From positions 186,001 through 250,000 of the forward strand of contig JADJYJ010000004.1 in NCBI GenBank assembly GCA_016719785.1: 64,000 nt of DNA, read 5' to 3'. Below, one piece after another: positions 16,611 to 24,989 of this stretch. The DNA comes from Candidatus Amarolinea dominans (GTDB taxonomy: Bacteria > Chloroflexota > Anaerolineae > SSC4 > Amarolineaceae). Numbering within the stretch: position 1 is the first letter of the stretch; every line of letters starts with the position of its first letter. The notes beneath the pieces were generated by a model. That model did no database searches. It was not told the origin of the DNA and worked only from the letters and a program-made list of their open reading frames with translations. A program made the translations under genes and the position numbers.

Positions 16611-16639
16611 AGTATACGCCAATGGCGTATATTTGTCAA
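16611..16639 (-). promoter_or_regulatory. Antitoxin promoter with palindromic operator
   Basis: On the minus strand TTGACA (16639-16634), 17 bp, TATACT (16616-16611), close to consensus. The spacer and -10 contain the palindrome TATACGCCAATGGCGTATA (16613-16631; only the central base unpaired), a likely autorepressor site for the XRE protein. Confidence 0.75.
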
Positions 16640-16641
16640 AC

Positions 16642-17001
16642 GTGGGTTATGTAGCAAAGGTCAGTTTAGCTGAACTGTCTCAGGCTTCATTGGCACAGTT
16701 GGGTCACGCCGATCTCTATCCGCCAAACTGGAAGGAGATCAGCAAGCGCATCCGTGCGCGGGCTGGTTGGAAGTGTGAGTTTTGCGGCGCGGAGAATTAC
16801 AGGGCGCATCCTCGTACGGGGTCGAGGGTGGTGCTGACAGTGGCGCACCTGGGCCATGATCCGATGAATTGCTCTGAGGATAATCTGCGTGCGTTGTGCC
16901 AGGGTTGTCATTTGAGGTATGACGCCAGGCAGCACGCGGCCAATGCGGCGAGGACGCGAGGGCGGAAGCGGCTTGCGAGTGGGCAAGCGGAATTGCTGTA
17001 A
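16642..17001 (+). CDS. HNH-type zinc-ribbon protein
   Basis: About 120 residues. After DLYPPNWKEISKRIRARAG comes CEFCGA, then LTVAHLGHDP, NLRALCQGCHLRYD and a basic tail (AARTRGRKR). The two CxxC pairs and His/Asn positions form an HNH endonuclease core. The start is uncertain; I use GTG 16642, which lies next to the divergent antitoxin promoter. It is the only clear plus-strand gene of the island and is followed at once by a terminator. It may be a nuclease or a DNA-binding relic. Confidence 0.7.
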   Translation: MGYVAKVSLAELSQASLAQLGHADLYPPNWKEISKRIRARAGWKCEFCGAENYRAHPRTGSRVVLTVAHLGHDPMNCSEDNLRALCQGCHLRYDARQHAANAARTRGRKRLASGQAELL

Positions 17002-17037
17002 AAAATGCCCTGGCGGAACCTATCCCCAGGGCTTTTT
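17002..17037 (+). terminator. Rho-independent terminator after the HNH gene
   Basis: GCCCTGG (17007-17013) pairs with CCAGGGC (17026-17032), followed by TTTTT. A run of A before the stem makes it usable from the other side too. It begins right after the HNH stop codon. Confidence 0.8.
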
Positions 17038-17049
17038 GATTGACGTTTG

Positions 17050-17180
17050 GGCTAACGGCATCGAGCTAAGCTGCCCAGTGGAAACTGGCAGATCCTCCCC
17101 CACTCTACGTCACGCCAGTAAGCTGGGCAAGCCCCACATTCGGCCCGGGCCGCCCGGTCAGCTTCAGCGAGTTGTTGGGC
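17050..17180 (-). other. attC-like recombination site (131 bp)
   Basis: The outer boxes are GGCTAAC (17050-17056) and GTTGGGC (17174-17180). The inner arms ATCGAGCTAAGCTG and CAGCTTCAGCGAGTTG are complementary with a bulge, as in integron attC sites. It lies 46 bp beyond the 3' end of the minus-strand gene at 17227, the position expected for a cassette-borne attC. Confidence 0.6.
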
Positions 17181-17226
17181 GGCCCCCTCCCTTGCCGCGA
17201 CGCGTAGGACGACAGGGAGAGACACG

Positions 17227-17703
17227 CTAGAGGTCGTGGGCATACGCCTGGATGTCGGCCCGCGATGATAGAGCCCCGATCTGGTGGAGGGCAATCTTGA
17301 TTATCGGGTCAAGCCGACCAAATATGGCCGTGTAGTCGTACGAATTCTTTCTCCAAAGGGTGGGATGGGCGAGCATCTTGTTGACCACCCAGCACGGACT
17401 GTCCTCCCTTGATCTACTACCATACTCGCGTTTGAGGGATTCAACGGTGGAAGCGAGCTCAGTGCTTTCAGACCATAGAGGGATTAGGTGCTCCAGGCGT
17501 ATAGTGTCCTTCTCCGAGCCGCGACTGAGAATGATGTCCACGAGAACACGCGTATGCAGCAGGGCGCTCTCAACAAGAGCATTCATGAGGATTTGGTCGG
17601 GCTCTTTGGTGCCGACAATTCGTTGGTGTACGACGCGAGTGCAGACGTACATCTGGGCCTCGTAGAAGAAAACGACCCAAGGATCGTTTGCATTGGATGA
17701 CAT
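17227..17703 (-). CDS. Cassette-type protein of unknown function
   Basis: 158 residues, no family recognised. It is a mixed helical protein (VVFFYEAQMYVCTR, LLHTRVLVDIILSRG, WVVNKMLAHPTLWRKNSYDY, IIKIALHQIG) without signal peptide or membrane helix. The pattern resembles small helical proteins that wrap around a ligand or RNA, but no catalytic motif can be named. A GTTAGGG box lies 14 bp upstream of its start and an attC-like site lies downstream, so it looks like a single-gene cassette. Confidence 0.6.
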   Translation of the reverse strand: MSSNANDPWVVFFYEAQMYVCTRVVHQRIVGTKEPDQILMNALVESALLHTRVLVDIILSRGSEKDTIRLEHLIPLWSESTELASTVESLKREYGSRSREDSPCWVVNKMLAHPTLWRKNSYDYTAIFGRLDPIIKIALHQIGALSSRADIQAYAHDL

Positions 17704-18173
17704 CTGGGAACCCCCTTGTTAGGGGTGCCGCTGCTGCCGCGGCGATCACGACGTGGCCGCCGAAAGCGGAATATAGGTTATGCGGCGGCAAACAAGACAG
17801 CATCGCACATTCCGTAACGGTCGAGCCGCCGTATAACCTGAGTTGAACTGAGCCGTCCGCAAAGACTGGCCGCCTAGGCTGTGACCGACACGCTTTACCG
17901 CCTATTATCTGACGAGCTGAACACCCGATGAGTTGATGACCGCGCTACCATCGTCGCGTTGCAGAATCAGGTACAAAGCCAGGCCGAGAAGATCACCGCC
18001 TTAGAGCAGCGCCTTGCAGAACTGGCAACCGCTACTTTCGGCAAGGATCGCTCAGGAACGTCATCTTAACGAGCCGCCTGCCACGTCTGCCTTGCCACCG
18101 CGGCCGTTGCCGCAGGTGCTGCCACCATGCTCCCCGTCAAGCCGCCGTCGTTGTGGCGCTGGCTGTTTGGTGG
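17704..18173. other. Intergenic stretch with a large hairpin and an ORF relic
   Basis: No convincing gene. AGGTTATGCGGCGGC (17775-17789) and GCCGCCGTATAACCT (about 17827-17841) form an inverted repeat with one mismatch. On the plus strand 17932-18069 reads a coiled-coil-like peptide (ALQNQVQSQAEKITALEQRL) ending at a stop, without a start codon. This could be a transposase leader fragment, but it is too short to assign. Confidence 0.4.
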
Positions 18174-19269
18174 TTAGTCCTCGACGAAGATGCACCCCGC
18201 CCTTTGTGGGTCAAAGCCGTCAGGCCATTTCGTCTTGGGGTTGTACCAGGCTCCGCTCAGGTTTGCCCGCGCAGGTCGGCCCCGCTTAGGTAGGCATCGT
18301 ACAGGTATGCCCTGCTCAGGTTGGCCCCGCTCAGGTTGGCCCGACGTAGGTTAGCCCTGCTCAGGTTGGCCCCGCTCAGGACGGCATCGCTCAGGTAGGC
18401 ATCGCTCAGGTTGACCCCGTGCAGATCGGCTTCCGTACAGGTAGGCCCCCGCTTAGGACGGCATCGCTCAAGTCGGCATCGCGCAGGTCGGCCTCGTGCA
18501 GATCGGCCGCGCTCAGGTCGGCCTTGCGTAGGTCACGTCCTGCGGCGCCTTGGTTGATAATCTCCCAGACTAGTCGCCATTTGTCATCAATTTGAGTCTT
18601 GTCATCCAACTTGGTCCCTACCACGTCGGCCCATCTCAGATTGGCCCCGGTCAGGACGGCCTCGCTCAGGTCGGCGTCGAACAAGTAGGCCCAGGTCAGG
18701 TCGGCCCTGCTTAGGTTGGCCCCGCGCAGGTTGGCTTGGCTCAGGTCGGCCCAGGTCAGGACGACCTCGCTCAGGTCGGCCCCGTGCAGATCGGCCCCGA
18801 ACAAGTAGGCCTCGCGCAGGTCGGCCTTACGCAGGTCACGTCCTGCGGCACCTTGGTTGATAATCTCCCAGACTAGTCGCCATTTGTCATCAATTTGAGT
18901 ATTGTCATCCAACTTGGTCCCGATCAGGGCAGCCCCGCGCAGGTTGGCATCGCGCAAGTCGGCCCCGCGCAGGTTGGCATCGCGCAGATTGGCATCGCGC
19001 AAGTCGGCCCCGCTCAGGTCGGCCTCGCTCAGGTCGGCCTCGCGCAGATTGGCCTCGCGAAGGTTGGCCCCGCGCAGGTCGGTCTCTCGCAGGGCCGACC
19101 TGTGCAGGTCGGCCATAAAGCAATTAGGTGGACATCCAGCTGGCGGTGCCGATATCGGTTCCGGTATCGGTTCCGACGTCGGCGTCTGTGCTGGTCCCCC
19201 ACAACCGACTAGGACTGCAACTGCTGCCCCTAAGCAGAGAGCCACCATTGCTGCTTTCGTTGTAAACAT
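18174..19269 (-). pseudogene. Pentapeptide-repeat lipoprotein, decayed copy
   Basis: It starts MFTTKAAMVALCLGAAVA with lipobox LVGCG, then a short Pro/Ser linker and A(D/N)LR/S-type pentapeptides. Two spacer modules (KLDDxTQIDDKWRLVWEI...QGAAGRDL) interrupt the repeats. The reading frame breaks near 18433-18450 (about two shifts) and again near 18262-18268; correcting these continues to the proper end WYNPKTKWPDGFDPQRAG...VED and the stop at 18174. The product would be a secreted, lipid-anchored right-handed beta-helix. It is a paralogue of the gene at 19417. Confidence 0.75.
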
Positions 19270-19416
19270 TTTTCCACCCAGGTCCTTTCGCGGTTGTTGG
19301 TCCAGGCCTCTGTGTCTGTCACCGTATTTTCGGGCAGGTTACGGCGCGCCGCCGATCACGCCCGCCGTTAGGCCGGCCAGGCCGCGCTCGTCGTAGTGGC
19401 GCTGGTTGTTTGACGG

Positions 19417-20915
19417 TTAATCCTCGACGAAGACGCAACCCGCCTTTTGTGGATCAAAGCCGTCAGGCCATTTGGTCTCGCTATTGTATTGGGCCCCGCG
19501 CAGGTCGGCCGCGCTTAGGACGGCCGCGCGCAGGACGGCCCCGTTCAGGTTGGCCCCACTCAGGTCGGCCCCGCGCAAGACGGCCCCGCTCAGGTCGGCA
19601 TTGCGCAGGTTGGCCCCGCCCAGGACGGTCGCGCTCAGGTCAGCCTCGGTCAGGTTGGCCCCGGCCAGGTCGACTTTGCGCAGGTCACGTCCTGCGGCTC
19701 CTTGGTTAACAATCTCCCAGACCAGTCGCCATTTGTCCTCAATCTGAGTCTTTTCATCCAACTTGGCCTCGTGTAGGTAGGCCCAGCGCAGGTCTGCCCC
19801 GCGCAGGTCTGCCGCGCGCAGGTCTGCTGCGCCCAGGTCGGCCGCGCGCAGGTCTGCCGCGCGCAGGTCGGCATTGCGCAGGTCGGCCAAGACTAGGGCG
19901 GCCCCACTCAGGTTGGCTCCGCGCAGGTCACGTCCTGCGGCTCCTTGGTTAACAATCTCCCAGACCAGTCGCCATTTGCCCTCAATCTGAGTCTTTTCGT
20001 CCAACTTGGACCCGCGCAGGTCGGCCCAGCGCAGGTCGGCCGCGCGCAGGTCGGCCCCGCTCAGATCGACTCCGCTCAGTACGGCCGCGTTCAGGTCGGC
20101 CCCTCTCAGGACGGCGTTGCGCAGGTCGGCCCCGACCAAGGCGGCCCCGTTCAGGTTGGCCCCGGTCAGATCACGTCCTGCGGCTCCTTGGTTGACAATC
20201 TCCCAGACCAGTCGCCATTTGTCCTCAATCTGAGTCTTCTCATCCAACTTGGTCCCGAGCAGGAGGGCCCTGCTCAGGACGGCCCCGCGCAGGTCGGCCC
20301 CGCGCAGGTCGGCCCCGCGCAGGTCGGCCCCGCGCAGGTCGGCCCCGCTCAGGTCGGCCCGCTCAGCTCGGCCAAGACCAGGTTGGCCCCGTTCAGGTTG
20401 GCCCCGTTCAGGTCACGTCCCGCGGCTCCTTGGGTGACAATCTCCCAGACCAGTCGCCATTTGTCCTCAATCTGAGTCTTTTCATCCAACTTGGCCGCGC
20501 GCAGGTAGGCCCAGCGCAGGTCGGCCGTGCGCAAGTCGGCCCCGCGCAGGTCGGCCGCGCGCAGGTCGGCACCACTCAGGACGGCCCCGCGCAGGTCCGC
20601 ATTGCGCAGGTCGGCCGCGCCCAGGTCGGCCCCACTCAGGACGGCATTGACTAGGTTGGCCCTCATGCAATTAGGTGGACATCCAGCTGGCAGTGTCGAT
20701 ATCGGCATCGGTCCCGCAGCGGTCGGTGTTGATATCGGTCCTGATGTCGGTTCCGGTATCGGTGTCAGTTTCGGTATCGATCTCAGTGTCGATATCGGTG
20801 TCGGTTCCGGTATTGATGGCGGTTCCGGCGTCTGTGCTGCTCTCCCGCAACCGACTAGGACTACAACTGCCGCCCCTAGGCAGAGCGCCACCATTGCTGT
20901 TTTCGTTGTGAACAT
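19417..20915 (-). CDS. Pentapeptide-repeat lipoprotein with 81-residue units, one frameshift
   Basis: Starts at ATG 20915 with MFTTKTAMVALCLGAAVVV, lipobox LVGCG, a long Pro/Thr/Ser/Ile linker and then pentapeptide repeats (ADLRG, AVLSG). A spacer (TKLDEKTQIEDKWRLVWEIV...GAAGRDL) recurs every 243 bp at 19686, 19929, 20172 and 20414. The last interval is 242 bp, which pinpoints a single-base loss near 20357-20361 that splits the frame. The end is NSETKWPDGFDPQKAG...VED. Likely an outer-surface solenoid; the ligand is unknown. An upstream in-frame TTG region is ignored because the lipoprotein leader fits the ATG. Confidence 0.75.
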
Positions 20916-21342
20916 ACCACCCAGGTCCTTTCGCGGTTGTTGATCCATGCTTCTATGCCTGCCATCGCATTTTCGGGTAGGTCACGGCGCGCCGCCAATC
21001 ACGCCCACATTTAGGCCGGCATGACTTCCCGCCATCTGTCCCAGGGCAAGCATTTCAATATCGCTCGTCTTCATTGTGGAGCATATCGCCCGGACACATC
21101 GACGTATGGAGCAGGCTAAGTGACAGAATGTACTCTCGCGCTTACCCAGTGGGAGACCACTTCTCAGCCTGCATCAGCCAATACGCGCCATCCTGGTCGT
21201 CTGCTATCACTTCCCGTACCTATACATGAGTTTGCGTCAGGTCGGCCCAGGTGAAAGGGGGATTACTCTCCTGACAGGTTCTGCCGTCAGTAAAACACCT
21301 GGTACTTCAGTAAGCCCTTGTTAGCTGGCGCTCCGCGCATAA
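20916..21342. other. Gene-free stretch of the accessory island
   Basis: 427 bp without a convincing ORF. Bases about 20975-21015 duplicate the upstream flank of the other pentapeptide gene (about 19336-19377: ACGGCGCGCCGCC...ATCACGCCC...TTAGGCCGGC), so the duplication covered gene plus leader. GTTAGCT at 21320-21326 is a possible attC core box, 17 bp beyond the stop of the gene at 21343; its partner is not evident. Confidence 0.4.
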
Positions 21343-21665
21343 TCAACGCTGATCCCGTCGTTCTTCGACGGCGCGTGCCCAGAACCGAAGCCCGCCGTTC
21401 GTGGCTTCGAAGTCGTTGACGTGAACGCCGAGCCCCTCGAGCCTGCGATGCCGAACGTCCTCGATGACCATTCCGTGCGTCGCCTGCGCACCTTCCTCCA
21501 GGGTAAGCTGTTGCGGCGACCAGAACCGGAGCACTCGTTGCTCGCGGTCTCGTTGCAGCGTCAAATCAAGAAAGGGCTCGTCCTCGTTGTCAGTTGCAGG
21601 TTGAGGCCAACAACATCGTATTCCCATGTCCGCGGGAGGATAGGATGCTCGGGATCTCTTATCAT
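21343..21665 (-). CDS. Small cassette protein of unknown function, frameshifted
   Basis: AGGAGG 5 nt before the ATG at 21665 opens MIRDPEHPILPRTWEYDVVG, and after a one-base shift near 21595-21610 the frame continues DNEDEPFLDLTLQRD, VLRFWSPQQLTLEEG, EGLGVHVNDFEAT and GLRFWARAVEE. The two parts fit as one protein of about 107 residues. I do not recognise the family; its pattern (repeated RFW and acidic strands) looks like a small cytoplasmic immunity-type or DUF protein. attC sites flank it. Confidence 0.55.
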
Positions 21666-21694
21666 TCGCGCCTCCTGCTATCGGAAGATTGTCC

Positions 21695-21754
21695 CGCTAA
21701 CGTGTGGCCGTTCAGCGGCGGGCGAAACCCGTCCGCTGCAGCGGCAGGTTAGGC
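21695..21754 (-). other. attC recombination site (60 bp)
   Basis: Outer boxes CGCTAAC (21695-21701) and GTTAGGC (21748-21754). The inner arms GCCGTTCAGCGGCGGG and CCCGTCCGCTGCAGCGGC pair almost fully, leaving extrahelical bases, around a CGAAA loop. Size, boxes and bulged stem match integron attC sites. It lies between the stop of the FRG gene (21800) and the start of the gene ending at 21343, all on the minus strand. Confidence 0.75.
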
Positions 21755-21799
21755 GGGCCGTTGCGTAGAGCGCAATGCCGGTCTTTGCAGCCGGAGGGG

Positions 21800-22543
21800 T
21801 CATGGAACTTGGGTTGCCCAGGCTAAGTCCAGCGCAGCGGCCGCAAACCCATGCATGCCGGGAAAGACGGCAACTCCGTCAACGCCCCGTCGTGCGAGTT
21901 CATTCAGAAGATCGCTTGCTTTAGAGGCCGGTAGTTCCAAGCGGATGCAGCGTGAGTCCAGACGGTCGGTCACGTTCTCGTCTGGGCGATTGACCTCCTC
22001 CTCATACTGGTCGCGCCAGTAATCTCTGCAAGTCCAATCGTGTTTGATGAGGACGCCATGCTGGGCTACGAGGTTCTCGTTACCCCCACTGGGCAGACTA
22101 GGGATGACAGTTTCTCCGATTTTATGAGACATGCTTGTTATGCCGGCGATCGCGAATACCGCCATGGGACTCCCAGTCCATCGCTCCAGCGCGCCCGAAC
22201 CAGCAAAGTAGGCTGCGACGAGAGGAGAACGCGACCAATCGAGCATTCTTGTAGGAGCACCGTAATGCTGAGCCACTGCCAGGAGATAGTCGTCGTTTGA
22301 CAGCAGCCTCTCAGGCAGGGTCGAACGCATTCCCAAGCAGCCTCGAAGGCCGTCTAGCAGGGCGCGCTCAAAGGCCTGTTCGGCCTGTTCGTCGCCCAAT
22401 AGCCCTCGAAACAACGAAGGAACGAGCCGCCAGGACGCGTTGGCTTGTCCACGGAAGTACCAAGGTCCCGACGATCCCACGCTCTGGAGAGCGTGAAGCA
22501 TGCCAATGAAAGCTATCGGATCCGTGTATTTTGTTACTGGCAC
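21800..22543 (-). CDS. FRG-domain protein
   Basis: 247 residues with the FRG signature: WYFRGQANASWRLVPSLFR near the N-terminus and AVAQHYGAPTRMLDWSRSPL, then VAAYFAG in the middle. FRG domains (named for the FRG triad) occur in bacterial and phage proteins, often in mobile or defence contexts; their activity is not established. No signal peptide. It is bracketed by two attC sites and is probably a single-gene cassette. Confidence 0.85.
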   Translation of the reverse strand: MPVTKYTDPIAFIGMLHALQSVGSSGPWYFRGQANASWRLVPSLFRGLLGDEQAEQAFERALLDGLRGCLGMRSTLPERLLSNDDYLLAVAQHYGAPTRMLDWSRSPLVAAYFAGSGALERWTGSPMAVFAIAGITSMSHKIGETVIPSLPSGGNENLVAQHGVLIKHDWTCRDYWRDQYEEEVNRPDENVTDRLDSRCIRLELPASKASDLLNELARRGVDGVAVFPGMHGFAAAALDLAWATQVP

Positions 22544-22555
22544 GAGATGTTCTCC

Positions 22556-22651
22556 GTCTAACGGTCAGAGTTCACCTGCGGCTACACCAGCGAGCCTCCC
22601 GCGGCCCACAGCGCGACTGGCGCAGTCGTCAAGTGGAAGCCACTGTTAGGC
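22556..22651 (-). other. attC recombination site (96 bp)
   Basis: Outer boxes GTCTAAC (22556-22562) and GTTAGGC (22645-22651) are complementary at 6 of 7 positions. The inner arms TTCACCTG...ACACCAG and CTGGCGCAGTCGTCAAGTGGAA pair imperfectly with bulges. It starts 13 bp upstream of the FRG gene and ends 46 bp past the stop of the nucleotidyltransferase gene, as expected for an attC joining two minus-strand cassettes. Confidence 0.75.
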
Positions 22652-22696
22652 CCGTGGCCCCGAACCGTGCCCTGTGCCGCCGAGCCCACAGTGGGC

Positions 22697-23197
22697 TTAT
22701 TCCCTTTTGCGCTGCGCCGGTTTGGCGCGACGGCGCTTGGGTGACTTGGCTTGCACCTGCGACAACAACTCGGCATCCAGCAAGTCTTGGGGGCGTCCCG
22801 CGGCTCGCTTGGCCATGATGAGGTCGTCGCGCCCGATGAAAGCTACCTCTAGACCGTCGAAGTCCACGGTCATACGTTTGGGCCAGGCTTCCTCGAAGGT
22901 TACACCAGGGATGCCCATCAGGATAGCGACCCGTACAGGCGGCACACCCATCTGGTAGAAATAGCCTTCCTGGGCAAAATCGGCTTCAGACAAGTCCGCC
23001 AAAGGCGCGCCGAATTCGCGCAGCGCATCGTAGACGGCCTTGGCGTTGGCGGCGTCGGTGCTGATCCACAGATCCAGGTCCTTGGTGTAACGTGGTTCGG
23101 CGTACTGGATGAGGGCATAGCCGCCGATGACGAGATACCTAACCTGGTTGGCGTTGAAAAGACTCAACAGATCGCTGAAGTCGGAGTTGACGAACAT
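22697..23197 (-). CDS. Nucleotidyltransferase-like protein (DUF6036/AbiEii type)
   Basis: 166 residues from the ATG at 23195-23197. YLVIGGYALIQYAEPRYTKD, then LDLWIS, shows the GG...TKDLDL nucleotidyltransferase core seen in DUF6036 and AbiEii-like toxins. VAFIGRDDLIMAKRAAGRPQ follows and the tail is basic (KSPKRRRAKPAQRKRE). It overlaps the small gene upstream by 59 bp. By family this could be the toxin half of a two-gene stress or defence module; that is inference. Confidence 0.75.
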   Translation of the reverse strand: MFVNSDFSDLLSLFNANQVRYLVIGGYALIQYAEPRYTKDLDLWISTDAANAKAVYDALREFGAPLADLSEADFAQEGYFYQMGVPPVRVAILMGIPGVTFEEAWPKRMTVDFDGLEVAFIGRDDLIMAKRAAGRPQDLLDAELLSQVQAKSPKRRRAKPAQRKRE

Positions 23198-23345
23198 CGC
23201 CGCCTTTGATCCTATACGCATGCGCAATCAACTCCCAGGCAGCGTCAAAGCGCGCCTGGGCTGGTTGGTCTTGCCAGAACTTCAGATCGAATGACCGATC
23301 AAGTTCTGCCAGCTTGCCATATCGTTCGACAAATCCCGTTCTCAT
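23139..23345 (-). CDS. Small partner protein of the nucleotidyltransferase
   Basis: 68 residues: MRTGFVERYGKLAELDRSFD, LKFWQDQ, ARFDAAWELIAHAYRIKGG, QLRLQRSVESFQRQ. Similar small proteins commonly precede DUF6036-type nucleotidyltransferases, so the pair is probably a functional unit. No enzymatic motif. It overlaps the next gene by 59 bp in another frame, so the two must be tightly coupled. Confidence 0.65.
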   Translation of the reverse strand: MRTGFVERYGKLAELDRSFDLKFWQDQPAQARFDAAWELIAHAYRIKGGDVRQLRLQRSVESFQRQPG

Positions 23346-23477
23346 CGCTCGCTCATGTTAGTTCTTTTTCTGATGTGTACTGATTTGCCTGCATGCTTGA
23401 AGGCACCTAGAGAGAAGCCAGAGTGTGCTAGGCTACTGGCGCAGTGGGCAGTAGGCAGTGACAAAAGAAGCAGGATA

Positions 23478-23519
23478 GAAAAACAGCGCCCTAACTTGGA
23501 AGTGGCGGCGCTGTTTTCC
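23478..23519. terminator. Bidirectional terminator-like hairpin
   Basis: AAAACAGCGCC (23480-23490) and GGCGCTGTTTT (23507-23517) form an 11-bp stem with A and T tracts on either side. It separates the cassette island from the tRNA gene and can stop transcripts from both directions. Confidence 0.8.
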
Positions 23520-23583
23520 TTTCTATTTTGCCCAATCCATTGTTGTCTCGTCGCGGAACTTTAACAACTTGGAGTATAGCAAG

Positions 23584-23655
23584 TACCCCCAGCAGGACTC
23601 GAACCTGCGCTTTCGGCTTCGGAGGCCGACGCTCTATCCTCTGAGCTATGAGGGC
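23584..23655 (-). tRNA. tRNA-Arg (anticodon CCG)
   Basis: The minus strand from 23655 reads GCCCTCATAGCTCAGAGGAT with a standard D arm, the anticodon stem TCGGC/GCCGA with loop CTCCGAA (anticodon CCG, decoding CGG), and the T arm GCAGGTTCGAGTCCTGC. The acceptor stem GCCCTCA/TGGGGGT contains G-U pairs. CCA is not encoded. The accessory island ends about 240 bp away. Confidence 0.93.
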
Positions 23656-23719
23656 GGGTACAGGTCAAGTGTAGCACACCTGCCTGCTTTTGGCAATCAG
23701 CACGCCGGTGTGCTGTTGA

Positions 23720-24913
23720 TTACTCCAGGTAATCGCGCAGCAGGCGACTGCGGCAGGGGTGACGCAGGCGGTTGAGGGCCTGCGCTTCGATCTGGCGAAT
23801 ACGCTCGCGCGTCAGCCCCATCTTGCGTCCCACTTCTTCCAGGGTGTACGTGCGCCCATTGTGCAGTCCGTAGCGCAGGCGCAGGATGCGTGCTTCACGC
23901 GGCGGCAAGGTAATGAGAACTTGCTCCATGCGCTCACGCAGCAGCGAATCCATCACCGCATCGGCCGGTTGGATTGATTCGGTGTCCTCGATCAGCGTCC
24001 CCAGCTCGCGCTCTTCCTCTTCACCCACTGGCTGCTCCAGTGATGTCGGATGCCGTGACACCTTCAGCAGCCAGCGCACCCGTTCTGGGGTGGTGTTCAG
24101 AATACCCGCAATTTCCTCTGACGTGCCGGTGCGCCCGTAGGTCTGCTCAGCTTCTTGCAGGACACGGTATAACTGGCGCACCTTGTCTCCCATGTGTACC
24201 GGTAGACGAATGGTGCGCCCCTGGTCAGCCACCGCACGGCTAATGGCCTGCCGAATCCACCACGTGGCATAGGTGCTGAACTTGAAGCCGCGGTGGTAGT
24301 CGAACTTCTCCACGGCTCGCATCAGGCCCAGGTTGCCTTCCTGGATCAGATCCAGAAACGGGACGCCCTGGCCCATGTAGCGCTTGGCAATGCTGATGAC
24401 CAGGCGGGTGTTGGCCTGAATCAGCCGCGCTCGTGCCTGCTCCCCTTCCTCCACCCGTGAGCACAACTGCCGACGTTTGAGAACCGGCAAAGACTCAGGT
24501 CGGGTCAGACGCTGCTGCGCCAGGCGACCTGACTCCACCGCGCGTGCCAGCATCATCTCTTCTTCAGCCGTCAGCAGTGGCTCCTTGCTCATCTCGCGGA
24601 AGTAAAGATCGGTAATGTCCCCGGCGCCCAAATTGGCAAAAACATCGGCCACGGACGCGCCGTGCTCACTCCCCTGCACGGCACTCGTGTCGCCGCCGGT
24701 GCTCTCGAGCGCCACCATCACCTCATCTTCCGTCTCGTAAACCGGCAGATTCTCCTCTTGTAGCTGCGCAAACAGCGTCTCTAACTCAAGCACCTTGCTT
24801 TCTGCATTCGGTACCAAACTGAGGATGTCGTCGTAGGTTAAGTAACCTTGCGTCCGCGCTTGTCTGATCAGTCTTGCCAACGTTTCCTCGACGATGCGCA
24901 TCCTATCTTTCAT
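23720..24913 (-). CDS. sigA: RNA polymerase primary-type sigma factor (RpoD/SigA family)
   Basis: 397 residues from the ATG at 24911-24913; the longer open frame upstream is low-complexity and rejected. Region 1.2 (DLYFREMSKEPLLTAEEEM), region 2 (RLVISIAKRYMGQGVPFLDL, IQEGNLGLMRAVEKFDYHRG, FKFSTYATWWIRQAISRA), region 3 (PVHMGDKVRQLYRV) and region 4 (LPPREARILRLRYGL, LEEVGRKMGLTRERIRQIEA) are complete. The N-terminus (LIRQARTQGYLTYDDILSLV) resembles region 1.1. It could be the housekeeping sigma or a close SigB/HrdB-type paralogue. Confidence 0.92.
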   Translation of the reverse strand: MKDRMRIVEETLARLIRQARTQGYLTYDDILSLVPNAESKVLELETLFAQLQEENLPVYETEDEVMVALESTGGDTSAVQGSEHGASVADVFANLGAGDITDLYFREMSKEPLLTAEEEMMLARAVESGRLAQQRLTRPESLPVLKRRQLCSRVEEGEQARARLIQANTRLVISIAKRYMGQGVPFLDLIQEGNLGLMRAVEKFDYHRGFKFSTYATWWIRQAISRAVADQGRTIRLPVHMGDKVRQLYRVLQEAEQTYGRTGTSEEIAGILNTTPERVRWLLKVSRHPTSLEQPVGEEEERELGTLIEDTESIQPADAVMDSLLRERMEQVLITLPPREARILRLRYGLHNGRTYTLEEVGRKMGLTRERIRQIEAQALNRLRHPCRSRLLRDYLE

Positions 24914-24989
24914 GTCACCATCCTTACAGACCTTTGTTGCTGGTGTGTCATTTGGCTGGTGGGCGATACCGGCCGTTGGCCCCGTATCC

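Noticed and set aside
17932..18069. Coiled-coil peptide relic as an IS66-type transposase fragment
   Set aside because: Only 45 codons without a start and no catalytic motif; the resemblance is too weak to name a family.
19336..19416. GTTAGGC near 19369 as a further attC
   Set aside because: No matching RYYYAAC box or inner stem is found; the segment is duplicated with the pentapeptide leader at 20975-21015.
18174..20915. Regular repeats that could be taken for a CRISPR array
   Set aside because: The repeats encode pentapeptides and a spacer in phase with codons and are degenerate; there are no unique spacers and no cas genes.
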